64,000 bases of DNA. It comes from Brachybacterium timonense. Its GTDB lineage: Bacteria > Actinomycetota > Actinomycetes > Actinomycetales > Dermabacteraceae. A program made the position numbers and the translations under genes. Positions 1 through 11,393 of the stretch are shown in pieces (the stretch's first letter is position 1; every line of letters begins with the position of its first letter). The DNA lies in contig NZ_LT984895.1 in assembly GCF_900258505.1 (NCBI RefSeq), positions 2,389,721-2,453,720 of the forward strand. The letters run 5' to 3'. The notes below the pieces were generated by a model that was not told the DNA's origin, did not search any database, and saw nothing but the letters and a program-made list of their open reading frames with translations.

Positions 1-40
1 GGTCGCGAAAGTAGAGTGGAGCACGTCGAGGTCTTTCGGG

Positions 41-353
41 ATGGCGAGCGTGAAGAACTTCCATCATCCGGGAGACCTCGACCCCTACCCGGCCACCCAC
101 GCGCTCACCCGACTACACCCTCGTTCGCGAAGAGCCGATCTGGTTCTTTGAAATCCGTCATGACCTTCGCCGACAGCACTATGGGGCTGAGTTTGCAAGG
201 CATCTGATCAGCCACTACGCAGGTTACCCCTTGATCGCTTTCTCCGAAGGCGCTGACGAGTTTTGGGTAGGAATTGGCTGGCACTATTACCCGCGTAAAG
301 ACGGGGATCCCCATTACCGCAAGCTCTTCGTTTCCCGGAAGATCGGCCCATGA
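41..353 (+). pseudogene. Small hypothetical protein gene with an internal frameshift
   Basis: From the ATG at 41 one frame reads MASVKNFHHPGDLDPYPATH and then runs on to a stop at 146-148. The next frame, from about 110 to the TGA at 351-353, carries the coherent continuation PDYTLVREEPIWFFEIRHDL followed by an aromatic-rich C-terminus ending SRKIGP. Joined near 100-115 they give a plausible protein of about 103 residues. I do not recognise its function. The break is either a one-base sequencing error or a true frameshift. No good ribosome binding site is visible before the ATG. Confidence 0.45.
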
Positions 354-378
354 CCCTCGCTCGCTGGAAGTGAACCAG

Positions 379-1506
379 TCAAGCGGCTAAATCGTAGTTG
401 GCGCGTGTTTGTATCCGTTGTGGCATGAAAGTTTCGAGGACGGTGAACGCGCACAGCTCGTCCAGAAGTTCCCTAGCCTCCTGGGGCGTGGTCGTCGCCG
501 CGATGCGCTCCCGCCAGGGGCGCACGATCGTGGGGGTGACGATCTTGAGGATGTCTGCCTCGTGCGTGTAGTGCGCACCGAACTCGGCGCGTCGCTCCTC
601 TCCCAGCACTCCCTCCATGAGGGAGCCGAAGATCGTCGGGTCGACCGCTCTCCAGTCGAAGGCGCATGCCTCGTGCAGGTGCTGCAGCTCCTCGCGGTTG
701 AGGTCGATCTCCGCCGGCTCCGCGAACAGCGACCCGTTGACGTACCGCGTCCCCGCGAGCAGCCCCTTGCGGTTGCGGGCGCTCTTCTGGTTCAGCACAC
801 GGAACAGGAATCCGAGGTCGCGTGCCGGTTGCGGATCCGGCGACCGCAGCAGTGCCTCGACCGTGAGCTGGAACGGGTACCCCTCGAGCATGCCGAGGTC
901 CTCGGCGAAAAGGCACCACACGGCCTGCATCGTGAAGTTCTGGATCTCCTCCAGGGGTGCCGCATCGCGATCGATCAGCGACGTGTACAGCGACGCCATG
1001 TGCTTCGCGGCGTCGGTCGTGAGCGCACGACGGTGCTCTGCGAAGACCGGTTCGAGGGTCGGTGCCTGAAGGAACAGCAGCGCGTCGTACCGCTCGGGCA
1101 GTTCGTCGATCGAGAAGACTGCGCGCGGCGCCTTCGGGAAAGCGCCCGGCTCCCAGATCTCGAACTGGGCGAAGTTGCAGGTGATGACATATCGCGCCGC
1201 CCGGATTCCCTGTTCGGCGTTCGACGACTCCTTCCAGTACCGCTCGCGCTGAGCCTCGGCCTTCGTCAGGGGGACCCCGGGCGCTTTCATCTCGACGATG
1301 AGGATCTCCGGCCAGAACAGGTCCATGAACCCGGCGGAGGACGCGAACGCCTCGAAGCGCGCCCCTGCCGCCGTACGGTTCGTGCCGTAGCAGGCGAACA
1401 GCTCGTTGAGGAAAGTCTGCGCTTCCGCGCGTTCCGATCCTTCGTAGCCGCGCCACCGCTGCACGAAGGACTCCAGAGCGCCTTTGATCTCGAGACCGCT
1501 ACGCAC
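379..1506 (-). pseudogene. MmeI-like type IIL restriction-modification protein, 3'-truncated
   Basis: The 375-residue product matches the N-terminal half of MmeI-type single-chain restriction-modification enzymes, which are normally about 900 residues or more. Residues 51-76 hold the PD-(D/E)XK nuclease motif: D62, then E72-M-K74. This is the D-X9-EXK spacing known for MmeI. A helical spacer follows, then the segment FGAHYTHEADILKIVTPTIV, which in the family leads directly into methyltransferase motif I (VLDPACGxGNFL). Here the reading breaks at FTVL: from about 434 downward the sequence becomes ETFMPQ and stops 18 residues later. The whole methyltransferase and target-recognition region is missing, so the gene cannot give a complete enzyme, though a free nuclease half could still be translated. 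The small gene at 1565-1843 lies just upstream on the same strand. Confidence 0.75.
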
Positions 1507-1564
1507 GCCGAGAACCCCCGTCCGGAAGCCGACGTCGCCCCGTGCGGACGTCGGGATTGATGGG

Positions 1565-1843
1565 TCAGATCAGGCGGGTGTCGGGGCCCGCGTAGTAGGT
1601 GTCCTGGACGAGGCGCTTCCGTGCGGCCTCGACATCCTTCATGAAGTCCGCGAGGGCGAGGTCGACGTTCCTCTCCGGCCCGCTGCTGGCCTCGGACGCT
1701 GCGAGCGCCTTGCGCCCCTTCTTCGCGACGTTGACGGCGTGGTCCAGGTTGAGCAGCACGCTGTCGACATACCCGAGGGCCTTCTCGTGCGAGGCATCCT
1801 CCGGCGAGCGCTCCATGGCCGCGCGCTCCGACATGCTCGTCAT
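1565..1843 (-). CDS. Hypothetical 92-residue protein upstream of the MmeI-like gene
   Basis: A small, charged, probably helical and cytoplasmic protein with no membrane segment or signal peptide. It ends 58 bp before the start of the truncated restriction-modification gene on the same strand, so the two may be co-transcribed. Two further in-frame ATG codons follow the first one within nine codons, so the exact start is uncertain. I do not recognise a domain. The context suggests a role tied to the restriction system, but this is association only. Confidence 0.5.
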   Translation of the reverse strand: MTSMSERAAMERSPEDASHEKALGYVDSVLLNLDHAVNVAKKGRKALAASEASSGPERNVDLALADFMKDVEAARKRLVQDTYYAGPDTRLI

Positions 1844-2014
1844 CGCCGCTCCTTACCGTTCGAGGGGTCCTGCGTCTGCTGACCGCCTCTCGGATCACGT
1901 GTCAGTGGCTCCAGGGTACCGGTGCCGACCGACGATCCCCGGACAAGCAATGCCGAGTGTGGACGAAGGCAGGACGGATCGATCCGGGCGGGAGCCAGTC
2001 GGTACAGTGCGCAG

Positions 2015-5177
<3,163 letters not shown>

Positions 5178-5180
5178 TCC

Positions 5181-5984
5181 GTGCCGCTCACCGCCTCGCC
5201 CGTCGACGGCACCTCGTTGCGCTTCGACGTCGCCGGGGAGGGGCCCGTGCTCGTGTTGCTGCACGGCTCGGTGCTCTCCCGGGCGATCTGGCGCGGCCTG
5301 GGATATCTGGAACTGCTCACCGCGCAGCGCACCGTGGTGCGGATGGACATTCGCGGCCACGGCTCCTCCGGGAAGCCCCATGCCGCCTCGGCCTACAAGC
5401 AGGACGTGCTGGTTGCGGACCTGCTGGCTGTGCTCGACGCGGTCGGCGCCGATCAGGCTGACCTGATGGGCTATTCGCTGGGGGCGCGCGTCGCCGTGAC
5501 AGCCGCGGTGCGTCACCCGCAGCGGGTGCGGCACGTGGTGAGCCTGGGCGGCTCGCCTGCGGATCAGCGCGGCGCCATCGAGACTGTGTTCTTCCCGGGT
5601 GTCCTGGACGTGCTGCGCAGCGAGGGTATGGAGGGCTTCTGCGCGCGCCAGGGGCTCGGCCCGAAGGTCGAGGACCGGCAGGCGCAGGCGACCCGGCATG
5701 CCTTCCTCGCCGCGGACCCGCTGGCCATGGCCGCCCTGTTCGAGGCCACCGAGGCGACACCGGCGATCTCCGAGGACCAGCTCGCCGCCTGCACGGTGCC
5801 GACCCTGTGGATCGCCGGCTCGAAGGACCAGCCGCGGGCCGATCAGTCCCGTCGGGCGGCGGAGCTCATGCCGCACGGACGGTACATCGAACTGCCGGGC
5901 CGCACCCACGGCACGACCCTGGCGCCCGCCGGGCCCGTGCTGCGTACCGCATTGCCGTTCGTGCTGTCGGGGCGGGTGCGGTGA
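5181..5984 (+). CDS. Alpha/beta hydrolase fold protein
   Basis: A 267-residue cytoplasmic protein with the alpha/beta hydrolase layout: an early HG oxyanion motif (LLHGSVLSR), the nucleophile elbow GYSLGA with its serine near residue 96, and a late histidine in RTHGTTL. The substrate cannot be told from the sequence. The GTG start lies 3 bp after the isocitrate dehydrogenase stop, so translation is very likely coupled and the pair forms one transcript. It converges on the FtsX-type permease gene, with only 6 bp between the stops. Confidence 0.8.
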   Translation: MPLTASPVDGTSLRFDVAGEGPVLVLLHGSVLSRAIWRGLGYLELLTAQRTVVRMDIRGHGSSGKPHAASAYKQDVLVADLLAVLDAVGADQADLMGYSLGARVAVTAAVRHPQRVRHVVSLGGSPADQRGAIETVFFPGVLDVLRSEGMEGFCARQGLGPKVEDRQAQATRHAFLAADPLAMAALFEATEATPAISEDQLAACTVPTLWIAGSKDQPRADQSRRAAELMPHGRYIELPGRTHGTTLAPAGPVLRTALPFVLSGRVR

Positions 5985-5990
5985 GCGCAG

Positions 5991-8243
5991 TTACTCCTTC
6001 GACGGCATCCACGCGTCGACACGACGACGCTGGAGATGGGCACTAGCGACCGTGACTGCGCTGGCCGCGATCACGGGCAGGACAACGGTTGCCCACCAAT
6101 ACCCTGCCGGCAACGTACCGTTGATCGGCGGGAGCGTCAGCGGGTACGTGGTCCAGAAGGCGGCACCAGCTGCGACCGTTATCGCGATCATCGACGGCGC
6201 CAGGACGGTGCCGAAAGCCACGGCATAGCTCAGTGATGCCGGTGGGGCCCACATTCGCACGACTCCTGATCGATCAGCCTGATCGCCGTTGTCACCGAGC
6301 AGTGCGCCGAGTACCGCCACTGTGAGCAGCAATAGTCCTACGGCCGCCAACAAAGGCATCCATGCAAAAAGATCTATGCGGTTCTGTGTGCCGATTCGCC
6401 ATTCGGAGGCCACGTCGGCTACCGGTGGAGGCGGCAGGATCGCATGCGCGATGTCGACGTTCATCTCGACCACGGGCAGCGGATCACCGTTCCGGCTCAT
6501 GGCGTACAGCGCGTACTCGGCCGAGGTATCCTCCGGCTCATCCATGGCGAACGGATCGTCGACCACCACGGTGAGGGTCGTGATGTAGCTGAGTGACCGA
6601 AGGTAGGTCATCCCCCGTGCCGGAGGCAGATCACTGACCGACATTTCACGCCCTTCACACCGAATGCCGAGCACGGTGAGCGCGCTGCAGTCTCCGACAA
6701 GCCGCACATCGCCGGGACGGTTCTTGGGGTCCGGGGTAATGAGACCGACGAATAGGGCGCGGTCACCGATCGCTGCGCTGAGAGCCGTGCGCTGAACGGC
6801 GTTCATAGGCCAGGCCACGGACACGATCTTCCCGTCAGCGAGCTTGTCGATCTCATTCGCCGCCTGCTCATCAGGACTGTTCAGTGTGCCGTGTACGAGC
6901 ACGTGGCCCGTCAACAGGATCGTGATGGCGATTCCGAGTGTGAGGCGTCGTGTTCCCCGGGGTTGTGCCAGCAGTTGTCGTCCCGCCAGCAGGAGACCCA
7001 CTCGTCCTCGCGCTATTCCTGCGCGGACCATGCCGCGAGCGGCCGCAGCACTCAGTCCTCCGATGAAGGACGGCATGGCCAGCGCCATGGCGCAGATCCC
7101 GATATAGATGAGGATCGTCCGAGCGAATGTGTCGGTGTACGCGATGCTCCAGGTGAATGCGGTGACGAAAAACCAGCACACGAGAGGCAGGATGAGAAGG
7201 CCCTTCACACCGTCTGGCGGATCCTTCGGGCGCGGTCTCGTCGACGACAGGACAGGCCGCGTTCTGTTGCGTCTCACGATGATGAGCGCGGCCATGCCAG
7301 CTGCGAGGATTCCCGGTGTGATGACGATCCCTGCGCCCCGGCGTAGATCCGCAGACTGGATCGTGTACGACACGAGTGGCAGCGGAAGGTCCACGAGCAG
7401 AACGCAGATCACCGCCGCCCCTGCGATCACAACGCCCCGCAACAGCGGCCGTCCCATGCTTCCCCACAGGTACGCACGGCGCTGGGCCGCCGATGCACCG
7501 AACAGTGCCAGAAGCTGCAGCTGCCGGTCCCGTCGTGCAGAACCAGCGCGTGCCGCAACGTGCATGAGCACCAGCGACGGCAGCACGAGCAGAACCAGGA
7601 CACCGCCGATAGCGACTGCGTAGGGCATCTGGCGCAGCGCTCCGGCCCACTGCCCGTCACTCCATGGCGCAACCTCGTCCGGGAAGCCGTAGTTCGTCAC
7701 TGCGAACCCCCGCCCAGGCTCGACGACGCCGGGACGCGCACGGATGTAAGCAATTCGCTCGGTCGATGAGACCAGCCCCTCGGACGTGATCTCGGTGGGC
7801 GCCTTGGTGCCATATTTCTGAACGATCTGATCGCCTGCAGCGGTCCCGGATAATGCAGGGGAGAGCACCACTTCACCGGGTGCGGGCCAGGCAGGGAGAC
7901 CGGGGGGAAGTGCCGTGTTCGGCCCCGGATCGATGACGAATACGTCGACCCAGCGTCCGTCTGCACTGTCGGAGATCGGGATGAATCGACCGGCACCCGG
8001 GGTGTCGTCTGCGATGGGCAGCGGCGAGCGAGCAGCGTCGCGGTGCAGTCGAGCGTCGTAGACGGCGGTCAGGATCCCGAGTGCCGTGCACGCCAGGATG
8101 AGAGCGGTTGTGGCGATCGTGATGAGCGCGCCGATTGTGCGCCGCTCAGGCCGTTGCACATCCACGGTGCGTCCGAGCTCACGCCAGGGCGATCGCGTTC
8201 CAGTGCCAGGCCATTCAGATGCCGGCTCGTCCACCTGGCTCAT
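5991..8243 (-). CDS. FtsX-like ABC transporter permease, bacteriocin-associated type
   Basis: A 750-residue integral membrane protein. One helix lies near residues 40-62, followed by a large extracytoplasmic domain of about 150 residues, then many hydrophobic segments and a second extracytoplasmic domain before the C-terminal membrane helices. This is the duplicated MacB/FtsX permease plan. Its ATG overlaps the stop of the upstream ABC ATPase gene by 4 bp (ATGA), and a secreted small protein gene heads the operon. Single-gene ABC permeases of this size beside a small secreted protein resemble lactococcin-972-type export or immunity loci. That functional label is inference, and a general MacB-like efflux role is the alternative. 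Confidence 0.75.
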   Translation of the reverse strand: MSQVDEPASEWPGTGTRSPWRELGRTVDVQRPERRTIGALITIATTALILACTALGILTAVYDARLHRDAARSPLPIADDTPGAGRFIPISDSADGRWVDVFVIDPGPNTALPPGLPAWPAPGEVVLSPALSGTAAGDQIVQKYGTKAPTEITSEGLVSSTERIAYIRARPGVVEPGRGFAVTNYGFPDEVAPWSDGQWAGALRQMPYAVAIGGVLVLLVLPSLVLMHVAARAGSARRDRQLQLLALFGASAAQRRAYLWGSMGRPLLRGVVIAGAAVICVLLVDLPLPLVSYTIQSADLRRGAGIVITPGILAAGMAALIIVRRNRTRPVLSSTRPRPKDPPDGVKGLLILPLVCWFFVTAFTWSIAYTDTFARTILIYIGICAMALAMPSFIGGLSAAAARGMVRAGIARGRVGLLLAGRQLLAQPRGTRRLTLGIAITILLTGHVLVHGTLNSPDEQAANEIDKLADGKIVSVAWPMNAVQRTALSAAIGDRALFVGLITPDPKNRPGDVRLVGDCSALTVLGIRCEGREMSVSDLPPARGMTYLRSLSYITTLTVVVDDPFAMDEPEDTSAEYALYAMSRNGDPLPVVEMNVDIAHAILPPPPVADVASEWRIGTQNRIDLFAWMPLLAAVGLLLLTVAVLGALLGDNGDQADRSGVVRMWAPPASLSYAVAFGTVLAPSMIAITVAAGAAFWTTYPLTLPPINGTLPAGYWWATVVLPVIAASAVTVASAHLQRRRVDAWMPSKE

Positions 8244-8938
8244 GCCGTCACCAGCTGTGCTGGACCGTCCTGGTCAGCGAGGAGCCTGTAGCAGGTGCCC
8301 ACCCGCGCTGCGAGAGCTTCATCGTGGGTCACCATCAGCAGCGCGCTCCCCCAGCGCCGCGGCACGTCGAGGATGTGTTCCGCGACGATGTCTCTGAACT
8401 CCGCATCGAGCGATCCCGTCGGCTCATCGGCGATCACGAGTCGAGGTGATGTCACGAGCGCGCGAGCGATCGCCACACGCTGACGCTCCCCTCCGGACAT
8501 ATCGCGCACCAGTGTCCCGGACGGCTCCAGCCCGAGGTCACGCAGGAGTGTTGTGGATCGTTCGTACGCGTCATCGCGGTCCATTTCAGCCAGGAGGGCC
8601 GCGACCATGACGTTCTCCCTCGCCTCGAGGTCATCGAACAGCTCCCCGTGCTGGAACACCACACCGATCTCATGTCGCAGATACTGTTCACGCTGAGAGC
8701 GTGACATGCGCGCAACATCGTGGCCGTCGAATCGGATCGTCCCTGCTGCCGGTTTCACCAGGCCGATCACTGCCGAGAGGATCGAGGACTTCCCCGAGCC
8801 CGATCGCCCGAGGATCGCTGCGCCGTCCCCCAACCCCACGGCGAAGCTCACCCCGTCGACGACGCGGCGGCGCCGATACCTCACAGCGAGGTCGCAGACC
8901 TCCAGGATCGGCGCCGCCTCAGACGTCACGGTCGTCAC
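8240..8938 (-). CDS. ABC transporter ATP-binding protein (MacB/LolD type)
   Basis: A cytoplasmic ATPase subunit of about 232 residues. It has Walker A (GRSGSGKS), a Q-loop region (GVVFQHGELFDDL), the signature MSGGERQR, Walker B plus catalytic glutamate (LVIADEPTG) and the H-loop histidine (MVTHD). It powers the FtsX-type permease encoded downstream, with which it shares a 4-bp ATGA overlap. The open frame reaches 8992, but GTG 8938 overlaps the TGA of the upstream small secreted protein gene by 4 bp (GTGA). That makes it the likely translationally coupled start; an ATG at 8992 is the alternative. Confidence 0.88.
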   Translation of the reverse strand: MTTVTSEAAPILEVCDLAVRYRRRRVVDGVSFAVGLGDGAAILGRSGSGKSSILSAVIGLVKPAAGTIRFDGHDVARMSRSQREQYLRHEIGVVFQHGELFDDLEARENVMVAALLAEMDRDDAYERSTTLLRDLGLEPSGTLVRDMSGGERQRVAIARALVTSPRLVIADEPTGSLDAEFRDIVAEHILDVPRRWGSALLMVTHDEALAARVGTCYRLLADQDGPAQLVTA

Positions 8939-9276
8939 GCGGGGTACTTCCACGCCTTGCAGCTGTCGAGACCAACAGGCACATCTCGACACACGTTGAA
9001 GCGATAGATCTTCGCTCCCGTGGAACTCACGGCTTGGCCAACTCCAGTTGTGATGAGCTGATACCTCTTACCACTGCCCTGCCGGTAGTAGTCCGAGTAG
9101 ATCCGGACACCGTCAGCGGACGTATCCTTCGTCGTCAGCTGCGTAGCGGCCGTATTGGTAAAGGCCGTCCCACCTTTGATGGAGATCTGGTTGGCTGCGG
9201 CAGCCATTCCCATGGAGGAAGCAACCAAGCCCACAGCGATCATGACTCCGGCTGAATACCTGCGGAAAACGGACAT
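8935..9276 (-). CDS. Small secreted protein heading an ABC transporter operon (bacteriocin-like)
   Basis: A 113-residue precursor with a clear Sec signal peptide: RR near the N-terminus, a hydrophobic core at about residues 9-25, and an AAA-ANQ cleavage site near residue 28. The mature part is about 85 residues, basic and rich in Thr, Ser and Tyr, with two cysteines near the C-terminus (NVCRDVPVGLDSCKAW) that could form a disulfide. It is the first gene of a three-gene operon with an ABC ATPase and an FtsX-type permease, each joined by a 4-bp overlap. The layout is like lactococcin-972-type loci, but the mature sequence lacks the Trp/His-rich N-terminus of lactococcin 972, so family membership is not shown. 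Confidence 0.7.
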   Translation of the reverse strand: MSVFRRYSAGVMIAVGLVASSMGMAAAANQISIKGGTAFTNTAATQLTTKDTSADGVRIYSDYYRQGSGKRYQLITTGVGQAVSSTGAKIYRFNVCRDVPVGLDSCKAWKYPA

Positions 9277-9421
9277 TCTCCACTCCCCTTCTCTGCTCTG
9301 ACAACAGTGTCAGAAGCGGTCGGGCAACACCCGATCGGCGTTGCTGCTCATACTTTGAGGGGGGTGAGCGCCTGTCCAGAATCCTCACCGATCTTCACCG
9401 ATCCGTAATGTTACCGGCACG

Positions 9422-10282
9422 TCACGCGATCTGGCGCACCAGCGCGACGACGGCGACCGCCACGATCGCGCCGCGCAGCACCGCATCCGGGAGTTTCTTG
9501 GCGATCTGCGCGCCGAAGAATCCGCCCAGCAGGGCGCCGACGGCGATCGCGGCTGAGGCGATCCAGAGGATCGGCGCTCCCCACAGGACGTGTGCGAGGA
9601 GGTAGACGCTCACCGCGGCGGCGTTCACGAGCAGGCTCAGCCAGTTCTTCAACGGGTTGACCTGCCCCAGCGGGCGGCCCGACAGCGACCCGAGGATCGC
9701 CATATAGATGATGCCCTGCGCCGCGGTGAAGTAGCCGCCGTACACCGAGGCGGCGCCCATCGCAGCCACCAGCGGGCCGGATCGGTACGGGTGGGGGCGG
9801 CGTGAGGCGATCACGGACGTCGAGTCGTGAGACGTGCCGCCGGAGTGTCCATGGGCGGCGCCGAGCGCGTCGGCTCGCACCGCGTCTCGGTGCGCCTGCC
9901 GTGTGCGAAGAGCTCGGGTGATGCGTTTCTGGAAGACCACAAGGAACAGCGCCACCACGATCAGGATCGGCACCACCACGTCCAGTGCGCGACTCGGTGA
10001 GACCAGCAGCAGACACGAGCCGAGCAGAGCGCCGAGCACGGCAACGATGCTCACGGGGCCGATATGCGCGCGATCAGCAGCGATCTCCTTCCGGAAGCCC
10101 GTGACCGAGCCGATGGTGGAGAACAGGATGCCCAGGGTGTTCGTGCGCACCGCCGTACCCGGCGAAACGCCCAGGGCGAGCAGAGCCGGCAACGTGAGCA
10201 GTGAGCCGGAGCCGACTGCAGAGTTGATCACGCCAGCGCCGATGCCGAGCACCAGCAGTATCAGCAGGGACGCCGCGTCCAC
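9422..10282 (-). CDS. TauE/SafE family sulfite or anion exporter
   Basis: A 286-residue integral membrane protein starting with the family pattern LGIGAGVINSAVGSGSLLTL and TNTLGILFSTIGSVTGFRKE. Two hydrophobic halves are separated by a His/Arg-rich cytoplasmic loop near residues 120-165, matching the TauE/SafE (DUF81) fold of about eight helices. Members export sulfite, sulfoacetate or other organosulfonates, and the substrate here is not defined. It stands alone, 70 bp from the DUF488 gene on the same strand. Confidence 0.85.
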   Translation of the reverse strand: MDAASLLILLVLGIGAGVINSAVGSGSLLTLPALLALGVSPGTAVRTNTLGILFSTIGSVTGFRKEIAADRAHIGPVSIVAVLGALLGSCLLLVSPSRALDVVVPILIVVALFLVVFQKRITRALRTRQAHRDAVRADALGAAHGHSGGTSHDSTSVIASRRPHPYRSGPLVAAMGAASVYGGYFTAAQGIIYMAILGSLSGRPLGQVNPLKNWLSLLVNAAAVSVYLLAHVLWGAPILWIASAAIAVGALLGGFFGAQIAKKLPDAVLRGAIVAVAVVALVRQIA

Positions 10283-10351
10283 TCGTGCTCCTTCCGCAGG
10301 CCGGGAGTCAGCCTACGCCTGCGGCAACCAGCATCTGTGCCCCGGGCTACG

Positions 10352-10768
10352 TCAACGGCCCAGCAGGTGCTCGCGCAGCACGATGCCGTGATTGTGCTCG
10401 GCATCCTTCGCGGCGATCAGCAGGAGCACCTCGTCGACGTCCTCGGAGCGGGCACGGTCCAGGAGTTGCTCGCCGGCGCCGGAGGCGTCGAGCTCAGCGG
10501 TGTAGCGGACGCGGAACTCCTCGAAGGAGAGGTGGTCACTGTGGAACTCCTTGCGCAGTGCGGTGCTCGGGGCGACGTCCTTGTCCCAGTCGCTGAGTTC
10601 CAGGCGATCCTTGCGAATGCCGCGGGGCCAGAGTCGATCCACGAGCACGCGCCACTGGTCTTCTGGCACCTGTTCGTCGAGGTGGTCGTGGACGCGGGCG
10701 AGGCTGATGGTGAGACCGCCCCCGACTCCGCGGCGGGAGTCGGGGGCGGCGTTGTCGTGCGACCTCAT
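10352..10768 (-). CDS. DUF488 family protein (YeaO-like)
   Basis: A 138-residue protein with the DUF488 core VLVDRLWPRGIRKDRLELSD and WDKDVAPSTALRKEFHSD, and a C-terminal AAKDAEHNHGIVLREHL. The biochemical role of the family is unknown. The only usable start is ATG 10768, since the codons between the hairpin and the conserved domain include no ATG and no GTG before the core begins. This places an 18-residue disordered leader (MRSHDNAAPDSRRGVGGG) over a strong hairpin at 10716-10749. No Shine-Dalgarno is evident, and the gene starts only 9 bp after the tpx stop. Confidence 0.75.
   Translation of the reverse strand: MRSHDNAAPDSRRGVGGGLTISLARVHDHLDEQVPEDQWRVLVDRLWPRGIRKDRLELSDWDKDVAPSTALRKEFHSDHLSFEEFRVRYTAELDASGAGEQLLDRARSEDVDEVLLLIAAKDAEHNHGIVLREHLLGR
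10716..10749 (-). terminator. Strong GC hairpin after tpx, overlapping the DUF488 coding start
   Basis: Two perfect 14-base arms (CCGCCCCCGACTCC at 10716-10729 and its complement at 10736-10749) enclose a 6-base loop. It lies 27 bp after the tpx stop in the direction of transcription, so it could act as an attenuator or terminator. It has no U-tract, and it sits inside the first codons of the DUF488 frame. Confidence 0.55.
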
Positions 10769-10776
10769 CGGCTCAG

Positions 10777-11277
10777 TCAGGCCGTCAGGGCCTTCTGGGC
10801 TGCCTCGTAGTCGGGCTCCTGGCCGATCTCCGGAACCTGCTCGGTGTAGGTGACGGTGCCGTTCTCATCCAGCACCACGACAGCGCGGGAGAGCAGACCC
10901 TGCAGGGGGCCGGACGTCATGGTCACGCCGTAGTCCTCACCGAAGGAGGAGCGGAAGGCAGATCCCACGGTCACGTTCTCGATACCTTCGGCGCCGCAGA
11001 AGCGCGCCTGGGCAAAGGGCAGGTCGCGGGAAACGCACACCACGACGGTGTTCTCCAGGCCCGCGGCGAGCTCATTGAAGCGGCGCACGCTCAGGGCGCA
11101 CACGCCCGTGTCGATGGACGGGAAGATGTTCAGCACCACGCGCTTGCCGGCGAGGTCGGCGCTGGTGACGGGCTGCAGCTGCGCGCCGACGAGATCGAAG
11201 GCGGGCGCCTTCTGACCGACGGCGGGCAGCTGGCCGATGGTCTCGACGGGATCGTTCTGGAAGCTAATGGAAGCCAT
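10777..11277 (-). CDS. tpx: Thiol peroxidase, atypical 2-Cys peroxiredoxin
   Basis: A cytoplasmic peroxidase of 166 residues reducing H2O2 and organic hydroperoxides with thioredoxin. The peroxidatic cysteine is C60 in [16 protein letters not shown], and the resolving cysteine is C94 in [14 protein letters not shown]. Both lie in the spacing known for E. coli Tpx. The frame is open to 11367, but ATG 11277 gives the typical start ([11 protein letters not shown]) and length. The DUF488 gene follows after 8 bp, and a strong hairpin lies between the two conserved regions. Confidence 0.95.
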   Translation of the reverse strand: MASISFQNDPVETIGQLPAVGQKAPAFDLVGAQLQPVTSADLAGKRVVLNIFPSIDTGVCALSVRRFNELAAGLENTVVVCVSRDLPFAQARFCGAEGIENVTVGSAFRSSFGEDYGVTMTSGPLQGLLSRAVVVLDENGTVTYTEQVPEIGQEPDYEAAQKALTA

Positions 11278-11393
11278 GGCTCCATCCTGGGGCCCGTCGG
11301 ACCGCTGACACAAGACGGTCGGGCAGGCACTCTCAGTCGGGCAGACTGTCGCGGCCAACGGCGGCATCCCGATTCTCGTCTCGCGGGCCGTTC

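Noticed and set aside
409-1560. Long plus-strand open frame of 383 codons opposite the MmeI-like gene
   Set aside because: It is the antisense shadow of the restriction-modification gene, rich in Arg and Gly with no motif, as expected in high-GC DNA.
8935-9276. Naming the secreted protein lactococcin 972
   Set aside because: Only the operon layout fits; the mature sequence lacks the Trp/His-Gly-Tyr pattern.
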